From: Burkholderiales bacterium
GTDB lineage: Bacteria; Pseudomonadota; Gammaproteobacteria; Burkholderiales; SG8-39
DNA: 64,000 bases
Assembly: GCA_014860445.1 (NCBI GenBank)
Contig: JACZJT010000036.1
Coordinates: 92,591 to 156,590, forward strand
Reading direction: 5' to 3'
The position numbers and the translations under genes are program-made. Of this stretch, positions 8,851 to 16,234 are shown in pieces. Under the pieces are notes generated by a model. It had not been told where the DNA came from, searched no databases, and saw nothing but the letters and a program-made list of their open reading frames with translations. Within the stretch, counting starts at the first letter, position 1. Every line of letters begins with the position of its first letter.

Positions 8851-10098
8851 TTAAAGCTCTGAAAAATCCAGCGTTGCAAAGTAATCATCCAGGGTTTCCG
8901 CACGTCGGATCTGCTTGACGGAACCGTCTTCCCGCAGCAGCAGTTCGGCGGAACGCAGCTTGCCGTTGTATTGAAAGCCCATTGCATACCCGTGGGCGCC
9001 CGCGTCGTGGATGACAAGCAAATCGCTGGCTTCGATCGCGGGGAGTTGCCTGTCAATCGCGAACTTGTCGTTGTTCTCGCACAGCGAGCCAACCACGTCA
9101 TAAGTGTGGTCCAGGGGCGCGTCTTCCTTTCCGAGAACCGTGATGTGATGATAAGCACCATACATGCCGGGCCGCATCAGATTGGACATGCATGCGTCGA
9201 CGCCGATGTATTGCTTGTAGGTGTTCTTGTGATGAATCGCCTCGGTGACGAGGTAGCCGTACGGACCGGTGATGCAGCGGCCGTTTTCCATGAAAATCTT
9301 GAGCGGATGCAAACCGGCCGGGACGACAATCTCCTGATACGCCTGCTCGATGTGGCTTCCGACAAAATCGAGATCGACCGCTTTCTCGCCGGGGCGGTAG
9401 GGAATACCGATGCCGCCCCCGAGGTTGACGAATTCAATTCGCACGCCGGGATCGCGGGCGAGTTCCACGGCCAGTTCGAAGAGCATCTTCGCCGTCTCGA
9501 CGAAGAAATCCGGATTGAGTTCATTTGACGCTACCATCGTGTGCAGGCCAAAGCGGCGCACCCCTTTCGCCTTCAACTGGCGATAGCCTTCCACCAGCTG
9601 CTCGCGAGTGAAACCGTACTTTGCTTCCTCCGGCTTGCCGATGATGACGTTTCCCTCGCGCAACGGGCCCGGGTTGTAGCGCAGGCAAATCACCTCCGGC
9701 AAGCCGGCGTGCTTTTCCAGATAAGGGATGTGGGTAATGTCATCGAGGTTGATGATCGCGCCGAGTTCCCTGGCCCGGAGATATTCTTTCGCTTGAGTCT
9801 CGTTCGACGTGAACATGATGTTCTCGCCGGTGATCCCGACATGCCCGCAGAGCGTCAGTTCCGCGAGGCTCGAGCAATCGCCGCCCAAATTCTCCTGCTT
9901 CAGGATTTTCAGCAAGTGCGGATTCGGGGTCGCTTTGACCGCGAAATACTCCTTGAACGCGCACCATGCGAAAGCGCTGGTCAGCCTGCGGGCACTGGCG
10001 CGGATCGCGGATTCGTTATAAATGTAAAACGGCGTCGGGTATTTGGCGGCGATCTCGCGGATCGACCGCTCGTCAAAAGGGAGTGGCTTTTCGTTCAT
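8851..10098 (-). CDS. lysA: Diaminopimelate decarboxylase-type PLP enzyme (LysA, divergent subtype)
   Basis: A 415-residue fold-III PLP decarboxylase starting at ATG 10096-10098; upstream frame extension lacks a better start. The PLP lysine is Lys55 in EYFAVKATPNP, and the glycine-rich phosphate loop is NLGGGIGIPY. LysA normally decarboxylates meso-diaminopimelate to L-lysine. Several landmarks differ from textbook LysA: the active-site CESGD motif reads CENND (340-344), EPGR reads ENGR (271-274), and the HIG segment after the barrel strand is TMVAS. These variants together suggest a distinct LysA subtype rather than decay, because the remaining motifs (VDACMSNLMRPGMYGAYH) are intact. It diverges from murE-dapF-dapL, which supports a role with diaminopimelate. 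A related amino-acid decarboxylase activity is possible. Confidence 0.85.
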   Translation of the reverse strand: MNEKPLPFDERSIREIAAKYPTPFYIYNESAIRASARRLTSAFAWCAFKEYFAVKATPNPHLLKILKQENLGGDCSSLAELTLCGHVGITGENIMFTSNETQAKEYLRARELGAIINLDDITHIPYLEKHAGLPEVICLRYNPGPLREGNVIIGKPEEAKYGFTREQLVEGYRQLKAKGVRRFGLHTMVASNELNPDFFVETAKMLFELAVELARDPGVRIEFVNLGGGIGIPYRPGEKAVDLDFVGSHIEQAYQEIVVPAGLHPLKIFMENGRCITGPYGYLVTEAIHHKNTYKQYIGVDACMSNLMRPGMYGAYHHITVLGKEDAPLDHTYDVVGSLCENNDKFAIDRQLPAIEASDLLVIHDAGAHGYAMGFQYNGKLRSAELLLREDGSVKQIRRAETLDDYFATLDFSEL

Positions 10099-10212
10099 GA
10101 TAGCTCGTCGTTTCGGGAAACTTTGCGCTTGAAAACCAGCTGCGGGGCGCTGAGTGTACCTCGCCACGCCAACGGGTGGCAATCCACCTTCGTCGTGTAA
10201 AATGCGACCGAA

Positions 10213-11775
10213 ATGAGATTAGCGGATCTTTGGGCGAAGCACGGCGAAAGCACGCTGCAGCCGGAATCGCCAGAGAAGGACGATCTGTTCATCTTCGGTG
10301 TCACTGACGATTCCAGAGACGTGCGTCGCGGCTACCTGTTCTGCGCCCTGCCGGGAATCACAGAGGATGGACTTGCATTCTGCTCGCAAGCCGCCGCAAA
10401 AGGCGCGCAGGCCATCGCCGTTCCGGAGGGCACGCGCGACGAAGCGCTGGGTCTCAGCGAATACGAGCGCGAAAAAATCGTCGTCCTGCGCGTCCGGGAC
10501 ATCCGCGGATTTTATGCCCGCCTTGCGGCCGAGTTCCATTGCGGCCGTCCGGCCACAATTGCGTCGGTCACCGGCACGAACGGCAAGACGTCCACGGTCT
10601 GCTTTCTTCGCGACCTGTGGAGTGAAAGCAGCCACAATGCCCTGAGCCTGGGCACACTCGGCCTCCAGGCCCGCGACAAAAGCCATTCCAGCCTTGAAGC
10701 GGGACTGACCACATACGACGCGAAAACCCTGCATATCATGCTCGGCGAACTGGAACGTGCGCACGGCGTTACCCACCTTGCGATGGAGGCTTCGAGCCAC
10801 GCACTCGATCAGCAACGTCTGGCAGGGCTCACATTCGACGCAGCGGGCTTTACCAATCTCACGCAGGACCACCTCGACTACCACCCGTCGATGCAGGCCT
10901 ACTTCCATGCCAAGCTGAGACTGTTCAATGAGCGGCTCAAATCGGACGGTGTGGCCGTCATCAATACGCGCGATACCTTTGGCAGCCGGATCGCGGCGGA
11001 AATGCGTTCGAGAGGCACCCGCGTCATTGCCTACGGCGAAGCAGGCGGCGATGCCGACCTGCTGGTGCTCGAGCGCATACCGCATGTGCAGGGGCAGACG
11101 CTGAAACTATCCGCCTTTGGCACCTCGTATGAAGTGGACGCGCCGGTGGCAGGCGCATTTCAGGCCGAGAATATTCTATGCGCAATCGGCCTGGCCGCCG
11201 GCACCGGCGTGCCGGTCGGACGCGCGATTGCCGGCATCGCCCGCCTGGCGCCCGTCCCCGGGCGCCTGGAACTCGCCGCCGTTCTTGGCAATGGCGCAGC
11301 GGTCTATGTGGACTACGCGCATACGCCCGATGCCCTGGATAACGTACTGCGCAGCGTGCGCCCGCACGTCGGCCCGCGAACCAGATTGCATGTGCTTTTC
11401 GGATGCGGAGGCGACCGCGATCCGGGCAAACGCCCCATCATGGGGCGCATTGCGGGGGAGCTCGGCGATTGCGTATGGGTGACGGATGACAATCCACGCA
11501 CCGAGGACCCGGACAGTATCCGAAGACAAATTCTCTCAGGTGCGACATCCGCGACGGACGCCGGCCCGCGCCGGGAGGCCTTGGAACGCGCGCTCTCCGC
11601 TTTAAATCCGGGAGACGTCCTCGTTGTCGCCGGCAAGGGGCATGAAGACTATCAGGTCGTGCTTGAACGAGACGCCGAGGGCCTGCCCTTGCACGACTCC
11701 CGCTGTCGCCCCGTAACGAAGAAGATTCCGTTCTCCGACGCCGGGGTCATTCGTGAGATCATCGCGTCGATGTAG
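10213..11775 (+). CDS. murE: UDP-MurNAc-tripeptide synthetase MurE (meso-diaminopimelate type)
   Basis: A 520-residue Mur ligase that adds the third amino acid to UDP-MurNAc-Ala-Glu in the cytoplasm. The N-terminal UDP-binding segment (DDSRDVRRGYLFCALPG) is followed by the ATP P-loop TGTNGKT at 120-126 and the central MEASSHALDQ and NLTQDHLDYH motifs. The C-terminal diaminopimelate signature DNPRTEDP has Arg429 of DNPR, the residue that distinguishes meso-DAP from lysine enzymes. A gap of only 18 bp separates it from the DapF-like gene. It sits outside any dcw division cluster, where betaproteobacterial murE normally lies, so it may be a second copy or a relocated gene. It diverges from lysA across 114 bp that hold a possible TAAAAT -10 box just before the start. 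Confidence 0.9.
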   Translation: MRLADLWAKHGESTLQPESPEKDDLFIFGVTDDSRDVRRGYLFCALPGITEDGLAFCSQAAAKGAQAIAVPEGTRDEALGLSEYEREKIVVLRVRDIRGFYARLAAEFHCGRPATIASVTGTNGKTSTVCFLRDLWSESSHNALSLGTLGLQARDKSHSSLEAGLTTYDAKTLHIMLGELERAHGVTHLAMEASSHALDQQRLAGLTFDAAGFTNLTQDHLDYHPSMQAYFHAKLRLFNERLKSDGVAVINTRDTFGSRIAAEMRSRGTRVIAYGEAGGDADLLVLERIPHVQGQTLKLSAFGTSYEVDAPVAGAFQAENILCAIGLAAGTGVPVGRAIAGIARLAPVPGRLELAAVLGNGAAVYVDYAHTPDALDNVLRSVRPHVGPRTRLHVLFGCGGDRDPGKRPIMGRIAGELGDCVWVTDDNPRTEDPDSIRRQILSGATSATDAGPRREALERALSALNPGDVLVVAGKGHEDYQVVLERDAEGLPLHDSRCRPVTKKIPFSDAGVIREIIASM

Positions 11776-11793
11776 CGCAGGTCCAACAGGAAG

Positions 11794-12822
11794 ATGAACA
11801 TGCCCGCGTTCTATGACGCCCGTGGTAATACCTATTTTGTCGCCTCGCCTGCGGAAATTGGCGATTTTGCCGACATTCCGCGTACCGCTCCTGAAGCTGC
11901 AGCGGCGCGCGGGCGCTGGGCAGGGCGCGCCATCGAACGCATTTGCGCCCGCGTGAACGCCGCCACGAACATCGAAACAGGCAGCGCCAAGCACTACCGC
12001 TCGGACGGCTTGCTGGTGGGACCCTTCCCCGAGGGAAATGCTTACGCCTTGTTGATCGTCAACACCGACGGAACGCTCGCGGAGCGCAGCGGGAACGGAC
12101 TGACGATTTTCTCGCAGTATCTCGTCGACAGCGGCCAGGCCAATCGCTCGGATGCGTTCTTGTTACGCGTTTATCACGACACGCCTGGATCCCCCATCGT
12201 CGAGGCGCGAATCGAAGCGGACGAACGAGAGGGGCGTGCAGGATTCTGGATCGACATGGGCGTCCCGACCTACGGGCTTGCAGCGGTCGGTGCGGCGCCG
12301 GAACACGTGGGTGTTTCCACGTTCGACTGCCGCATCGTCGCGCGTGTTTTCGACCTCGAGAAGATCGACCCATTGTGGACATGCAGCCAGTTCGTCAACG
12401 TCGGAAATCCGCATTGCGTGACTTTCCTCAAAAGCCCGGACCTGCTGCCGACGATGGAGCAACTCGGATCCGACACGTGGATGCCCGGACTGAGCGCAGT
12501 CGCGAACAGCACCGGCAGCGGCGGCGTACGCGGCACGGGACGTCCGTGCAAGAACGGGATCAATCTGCAGTGGGCCTGCGTCACCGGTCCGGACTGTATA
12601 GCCGCGCGTGTTTTCGAGCGCGGCGAAGGGCCGACCATGTCTTCCGGTACCAGCGCAACGGCCGTCGCGAGCGCTGCACGGGAACTCGGACTGGTCGATG
12701 CAAAGACCGTAGATGTTAAAATGCCGGGCGGCGTAGCACCGGTGCGATTCGATGAACGCAGTGGGAGCCTCGCGCGAGTGATGCTGTTCGGCGAAGCGCA
12801 GCAAGCGAATCCACCAGTTTAG
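11794..12822 (+). CDS. DapF-like epimerase-fold protein with both catalytic cysteines replaced by serine
   Basis: A 342-residue protein of the diaminopimelate epimerase fold, longer than the usual 270-290. The N-terminal RGNTYFV, the NTDGT segment, GNPHCVTF and FERGEGPT match DapF landmarks in order. In DapF two cysteines, in CGNG and ACGTG, act as the acid/base pair. Here the codons give RSGNG (Ser99, AGC) and SSGTS (Ser284, TCC), so neither thiol is present. The frame is intact, so this is not simple decay. A gap of 18 bp on each side places it in one operon with murE and dapL, which argues for a diaminopimelate-related substrate. It may be a dehydratase, an isomerase, a binding protein or an epimerase with altered chemistry. 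Ordinary LL-to-meso-DAP epimerase activity should not be assumed. Confidence 0.75.
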   Translation: MNMPAFYDARGNTYFVASPAEIGDFADIPRTAPEAAAARGRWAGRAIERICARVNAATNIETGSAKHYRSDGLLVGPFPEGNAYALLIVNTDGTLAERSGNGLTIFSQYLVDSGQANRSDAFLLRVYHDTPGSPIVEARIEADEREGRAGFWIDMGVPTYGLAAVGAAPEHVGVSTFDCRIVARVFDLEKIDPLWTCSQFVNVGNPHCVTFLKSPDLLPTMEQLGSDTWMPGLSAVANSTGSGGVRGTGRPCKNGINLQWACVTGPDCIAARVFERGEGPTMSSGTSATAVASAARELGLVDAKTVDVKMPGGVAPVRFDERSGSLARVMLFGEAQQANPPV

Positions 12823-12840
12823 GGGTTTTGACAATCGATT

Positions 12841-14070
12841 ATGACCTACATCAACGAGCACTATCTCAAATTAACCGCCGGTTACCTGTTTCCTGAAATC
12901 GGCCGGCGCGTCAAGGCATTCACGGACGCAAATCCTGCGGCGAACGTCATTCGCCTGGGCATAGGCGACGTCACCGAACCGCTCGCCCCTGCGGTGCTTC
13001 AGGCAATGCATGCGGCCATCGACGAGTTGGCTGATCGATCGAAGTTCCGCGGCTATGGCCCGGAACAGGGCTATGACTTCCTGCGCGAAGCCATAGCCAA
13101 AAACGACTATCAAGCACGCGGCGCCAAGGTCGACGCAGATGAGATTTTCGTCTCGGACGGCTCGAAGTGCGATTCGGGGAATATTCTCGATATCTTCGGA
13201 GAAGACAATGTCATCGCGGTGCTCGATCCCGTGTACCCGGTGTATGTGGATACCAATGTCATGGCCGGACACACAGGTCCCGCAGATGCGACCGGCCGTT
13301 ACGGCGGCTTGGTGTACCTCCCGGTGACAGCCGAAAACAATTTCGTCCCCGAGCTACCAAAGCAGCGGGTCGACCTGATTTACCTGTGCTATCCGAATAA
13401 CCCGACCGGCGTGGTTGCCACCAAGGAAATGCTGAAACGCTGGGTCGACTACGCGCACAAGAACAGCTCGATTATCTTGTATGACGCCGCCTATGAAGCG
13501 TATATCACCGACCCGGACATCCCGCACTCCATCTATGAAATCGACGGTGCCAGGGACGTCGCGATCGAGTTCCGCAGTTTCAGCAAGACGGCGGGCTTCA
13601 CCGGCGTGCGCTGCGCCTTCACGGTGATTCCGAAGGACCTCAAGGGAAAGAAGCGGGATGGCGGGGAAGCATCGATTCATTCGCTCTGGAACCGGCGGCA
13701 CTGCACCAAATTCAATGGCGTCTCCTACCCGGTGCAACGCGGTGCGGCGGCGATCTACTCGCCGGAAGGCAAGAAACAGGTGCAGGAAACCATCGCGTTC
13801 TACCTTGCCAACGCCAGTCTGATGCGCGGCGCGCTGACCAAGCTGGGAATCCAGGTTTACGGCGGGGAAAACGCCCCTTACGTCTGGCTGAAAACGCCGG
13901 GCAAGTTGAGCAGCTGGGATTTTTTCGACAGGCTGCTGCAGAAAGGCCATCTGGTAGGAACACCCGGAAGCGGTTTCGGCGCCTGCGGCGAGGGCTATTT
14001 CCGGCTGAGTGCCTTCAACAGCCGTGCCAACGTCGAAGAAGCGGTTCAGCGCTTCGCGAAAGCCCTGTAG
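12841..14070 (+). CDS. dapL: LL-diaminopimelate aminotransferase DapL
   Basis: A 409-residue fold-I PLP aminotransferase that converts tetrahydrodipicolinate directly to LL-diaminopimelate using glutamate, bypassing the succinylated route. Family landmarks run from the N-terminal [10 protein letters not shown] and [11 protein letters not shown] through [15 protein letters not shown] and CYPNNPTG. The Schiff-base lysine is Lys249 in [10 protein letters not shown], and the C-terminus has [16 protein letters not shown]. The close match across the whole length makes this one of the firmest calls here. DapL is typical of plants, cyanobacteria, chlamydiae and many anaerobes and is uncommon in Betaproteobacteria, which usually use DapD/DapC/DapE. 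It ends the murE-dapF-like-dapL transcript, and the converging ABC-F gene lies only 14 bp away. Confidence 0.95.
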   Translation: MTYINEHYLKLTAGYLFPEIGRRVKAFTDANPAANVIRLGIGDVTEPLAPAVLQAMHAAIDELADRSKFRGYGPEQGYDFLREAIAKNDYQARGAKVDADEIFVSDGSKCDSGNILDIFGEDNVIAVLDPVYPVYVDTNVMAGHTGPADATGRYGGLVYLPVTAENNFVPELPKQRVDLIYLCYPNNPTGVVATKEMLKRWVDYAHKNSSIILYDAAYEAYITDPDIPHSIYEIDGARDVAIEFRSFSKTAGFTGVRCAFTVIPKDLKGKKRDGGEASIHSLWNRRHCTKFNGVSYPVQRGAAAIYSPEGKKQVQETIAFYLANASLMRGALTKLGIQVYGGENAPYVWLKTPGKLSSWDFFDRLLQKGHLVGTPGSGFGACGEGYFRLSAFNSRANVEEAVQRFAKAL

Positions 14071-14084
14071 CAGACTTGCCCTGA

Positions 14085-16007
14085 CTAGCGTTTCGCTTCC
14101 AGCTGCTCCCAACGCGCCAGGGCCTTCGCCAGAGCCTTCTCGATAGCGGCAAATCGCAGGTTCAATTGCTTCACTTGATCCGGCTGATCCCGGTACAGTG
14201 ACCCATTCGTCAGCGCCGCAGTGATGTGCTTTTGCTCCTTTTCAAGAGCATCTATTTTTTCTTGTAATTCAGCTAGTTCACGAACTTCTTTAAAGCTGAG
14301 TCTAGTCTTTGCCGGCGCTGTTGCGACCGCCGCCTTCCTCGGTCGCCCGTCGACCTGCTGTCCGCGCCGGGCGGGCGCTGTCTCCGAACTGGTGGAGGTC
14401 TTTACGCGCTGCCAGTCGCTATAGCCGCCGGCATATTCCTTCCAAACTCCCGCGCCCTCACTGGCGATGGTCTGGGTGACCACGTTATCCAGGAACGCGC
14501 GGTCGTGACTCACCAGAAACAAGGTACCGCTGTAGTCCTGCAGCAATTCTTCCAGCAGCTCCAGGGTTTCGATATCCAGATCGTTGGTCGGCTCGTCCAG
14601 CACCAGCACATTGGCCGGTCGGCTGAACAGGCGCGCCAGCAGCAGGCGATTGCGCTCCCCGCCGGATAGCGACTTGACCGGTGCGCGCGCGCGTTCCGGC
14701 GGAAACAGGAAATCCCCGAGATAACTGATTACGTGCTTGCGCGCGCCGTTGATTTCGACAAAATCCCCCCCGGTACTTATGGTGTCGGCTAGCGTCGCCT
14801 CCTCGTCCAGCACCGCCCGGAACTGGTCGAAGTAGGCGAAATCGAGCTTGGTGCCCAGCCGTACCTGCCCCTCGTCGGGCTGAAGTTCGCCCAGGACCAA
14901 TTTGAGCAAGGTGGTCTTGCCGCTACCGTTCGGTCCCATCAAGCCGACCTTGTCTCCGCGCAGGATGCGGCAGGAAAAATCCTCTACCACCGGCGTGCTG
15001 CCGTAATGCTTGCCGACTTTGCGCAGTTCCACCACCAGCTTTCCTGAGCGCTCGCCCTCGTCCACCGCCAAAGCCACCTTGCCCACGCGCTCGCGACGCG
15101 CGCTGCGTTCCAGGCGCAGCGCTTCGAGGCGCCGCACCCGGCCTTCGTTGCGCGTGCGCCGCGCCTGGATCCCTTGTCGTATCCACACTTCTTCCTGCGC
15201 GAGGAATTTGTCGAATTTGCGGCTGTGCACGGCTTCGGTTTCCAGCGCCGCGGCCTTCTCCTGCTGATAGGCGCTGAAATTCCCCGCATAGCTGCTCAGA
15301 TGGCCGCGATCGAGTTCGATGATGCGGGTGGCGACGTTGTCCAGAAAACGCCGGTCATGGGTGACCAGCAGCACGCTGCCGGAAAACGACAGCAGCGTCT
15401 GCTCCAGCCACTCAATGGCGGCAACGTCCAGATGATTGGTTGGCTCGTCCAGCAGCAGCAGATCGGGTGCAAGCACCAGTGCACGCGCCAGCGCGACGCG
15501 CTTCTTCAATCCGCCGGACAGGTCGGATACCAGCCGATCGGCATCCAGTTGCAGGCGCGACAGCGTGCCTGCGACCCTGTGCTCCAGGCTCCAGCCGTCG
15601 CTGGCGTCGAGTTCCTCCTGCAGCAGGTGCAGCTTCTCCATGAGCGCCGGATCTTCCCGCGCGCCGGTATCGTGCGCCACCGTCAGCGCATGGGCAACGG
15701 CGTGATAATCGATCAGCAGCTGGGTGCCTTTGCCCAGGCCTTCGGCCACCGCTTCGAACACGCTCAAACCCGGCTGAAAGACGGGCTCCTGCGCCACGCT
15801 GGCCAGTTTCAATTCCGGTGCGCGCCAGGCCTTGCCGTCGTCGGCGGCTGCGACACCTTCGATGAGTTTCAACAGGCTGGATTTGCCGGTGCCGTTGCGG
15901 CCGATCAAGCCGATGCGCTCGCCCGGCTCGATCACCAGTTCGACATGGTCGAGCAAAGGCACATGGCCGTAGGCCAGGGAAACCTGGGAAAGCTGGATGA
16001 GGGGCAT
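14085..16007 (-). CDS. uup: ABC-F family ATPase, Uup type
   Basis: About 640 residues from ATG 16005-16007 (MPLIQLSQVSLAYG); a frame extension of six codons upstream is less likely. Two ATPase domains lie in tandem without membrane segments. Domain 1 has GRNGTGKSS and LLLDEPTNHLD, and domain 2 has GPNGSGKTT, the signature LSGGERNR and VLDEPTNDLD. Linker helices and a C-terminal coiled coil of Uup type (after about residue 540) complete it. ABC-F proteins act on ribosomes, and Uup also influences transposon excision. About residues 565-594 in the C-terminal coiled coil (14225-14312) use AT-ending codons, unlike the rest of the gene. A small palindrome (16052-16073, ATTGCGGG arms) lies just upstream and could be an operator. 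Confidence 0.9.
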   Translation of the reverse strand: MPLIQLSQVSLAYGHVPLLDHVELVIEPGERIGLIGRNGTGKSSLLKLIEGVAAADDGKAWRAPELKLASVAQEPVFQPGLSVFEAVAEGLGKGTQLLIDYHAVAHALTVAHDTGAREDPALMEKLHLLQEELDASDGWSLEHRVAGTLSRLQLDADRLVSDLSGGLKKRVALARALVLAPDLLLLDEPTNHLDVAAIEWLEQTLLSFSGSVLLVTHDRRFLDNVATRIIELDRGHLSSYAGNFSAYQQEKAAALETEAVHSRKFDKFLAQEEVWIRQGIQARRTRNEGRVRRLEALRLERSARRERVGKVALAVDEGERSGKLVVELRKVGKHYGSTPVVEDFSCRILRGDKVGLMGPNGSGKTTLLKLVLGELQPDEGQVRLGTKLDFAYFDQFRAVLDEEATLADTISTGGDFVEINGARKHVISYLGDFLFPPERARAPVKSLSGGERNRLLLARLFSRPANVLVLDEPTNDLDIETLELLEELLQDYSGTLFLVSHDRAFLDNVVTQTIASEGAGVWKEYAGGYSDWQRVKTSTSSETAPARRGQQVDGRPRKAAVATAPAKTRLSFKEVRELAELQEKIDALEKEQKHITAALTNGSLYRDQPDQVKQLNLRFAAIEKALAKALARWEQLEAKR

Positions 16008-16092
16008 TGAGGGACGCAGACGCAAGCAGGAGACTGCGCCTAGGATAACTCATTGCGGGGCAATTCCCGCAATTCTCCCGCACGATGCGGCG

Positions 16093-16232
16093 TTAGCAGG
16101 CTGTTGAAATTCGCTTCCCGAAGGGATTGCACGCAAATTTGGCAAGACCGTCTCAGAGGGAAGCGAATTTCGACAGCCTCCGAATTGGGGGATATAAAAG
16201 GGGCATGCCCCCTTTTTCAACACCCTCTTAGG
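16093..16232. repeat. Dispersed 140-bp inverted-repeat element, copy 2, with internal terminator
   Basis: Same architecture as the element at 8684-8822. The left end is TTAGCAGGCTGTTGAAA, the 14-bp arms are at 16106-16119 and 16158-16171, and a GGGG-CATG-CCCC hairpin with A/T flanks precedes the right end TTTTTCAACACCC. The 38-nt core (16120-16157) has the same length as in copy 1 but an almost unrelated sequence. The arms extend to about 22 bp (GGCTGT.GAAATTCGCTTCCC) in this copy. The element ends 3 bp from the stop codon of the cyclase gene. Confidence 0.85.
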
Positions 16233-16234
16233 CG

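Noticed and set aside
11794..12822. The DapF-like gene as a pseudogene
   Set aside because: The frame is complete, the other family blocks are intact, and it sits in a tight operon; the Cys-to-Ser changes look specific rather than degenerate.
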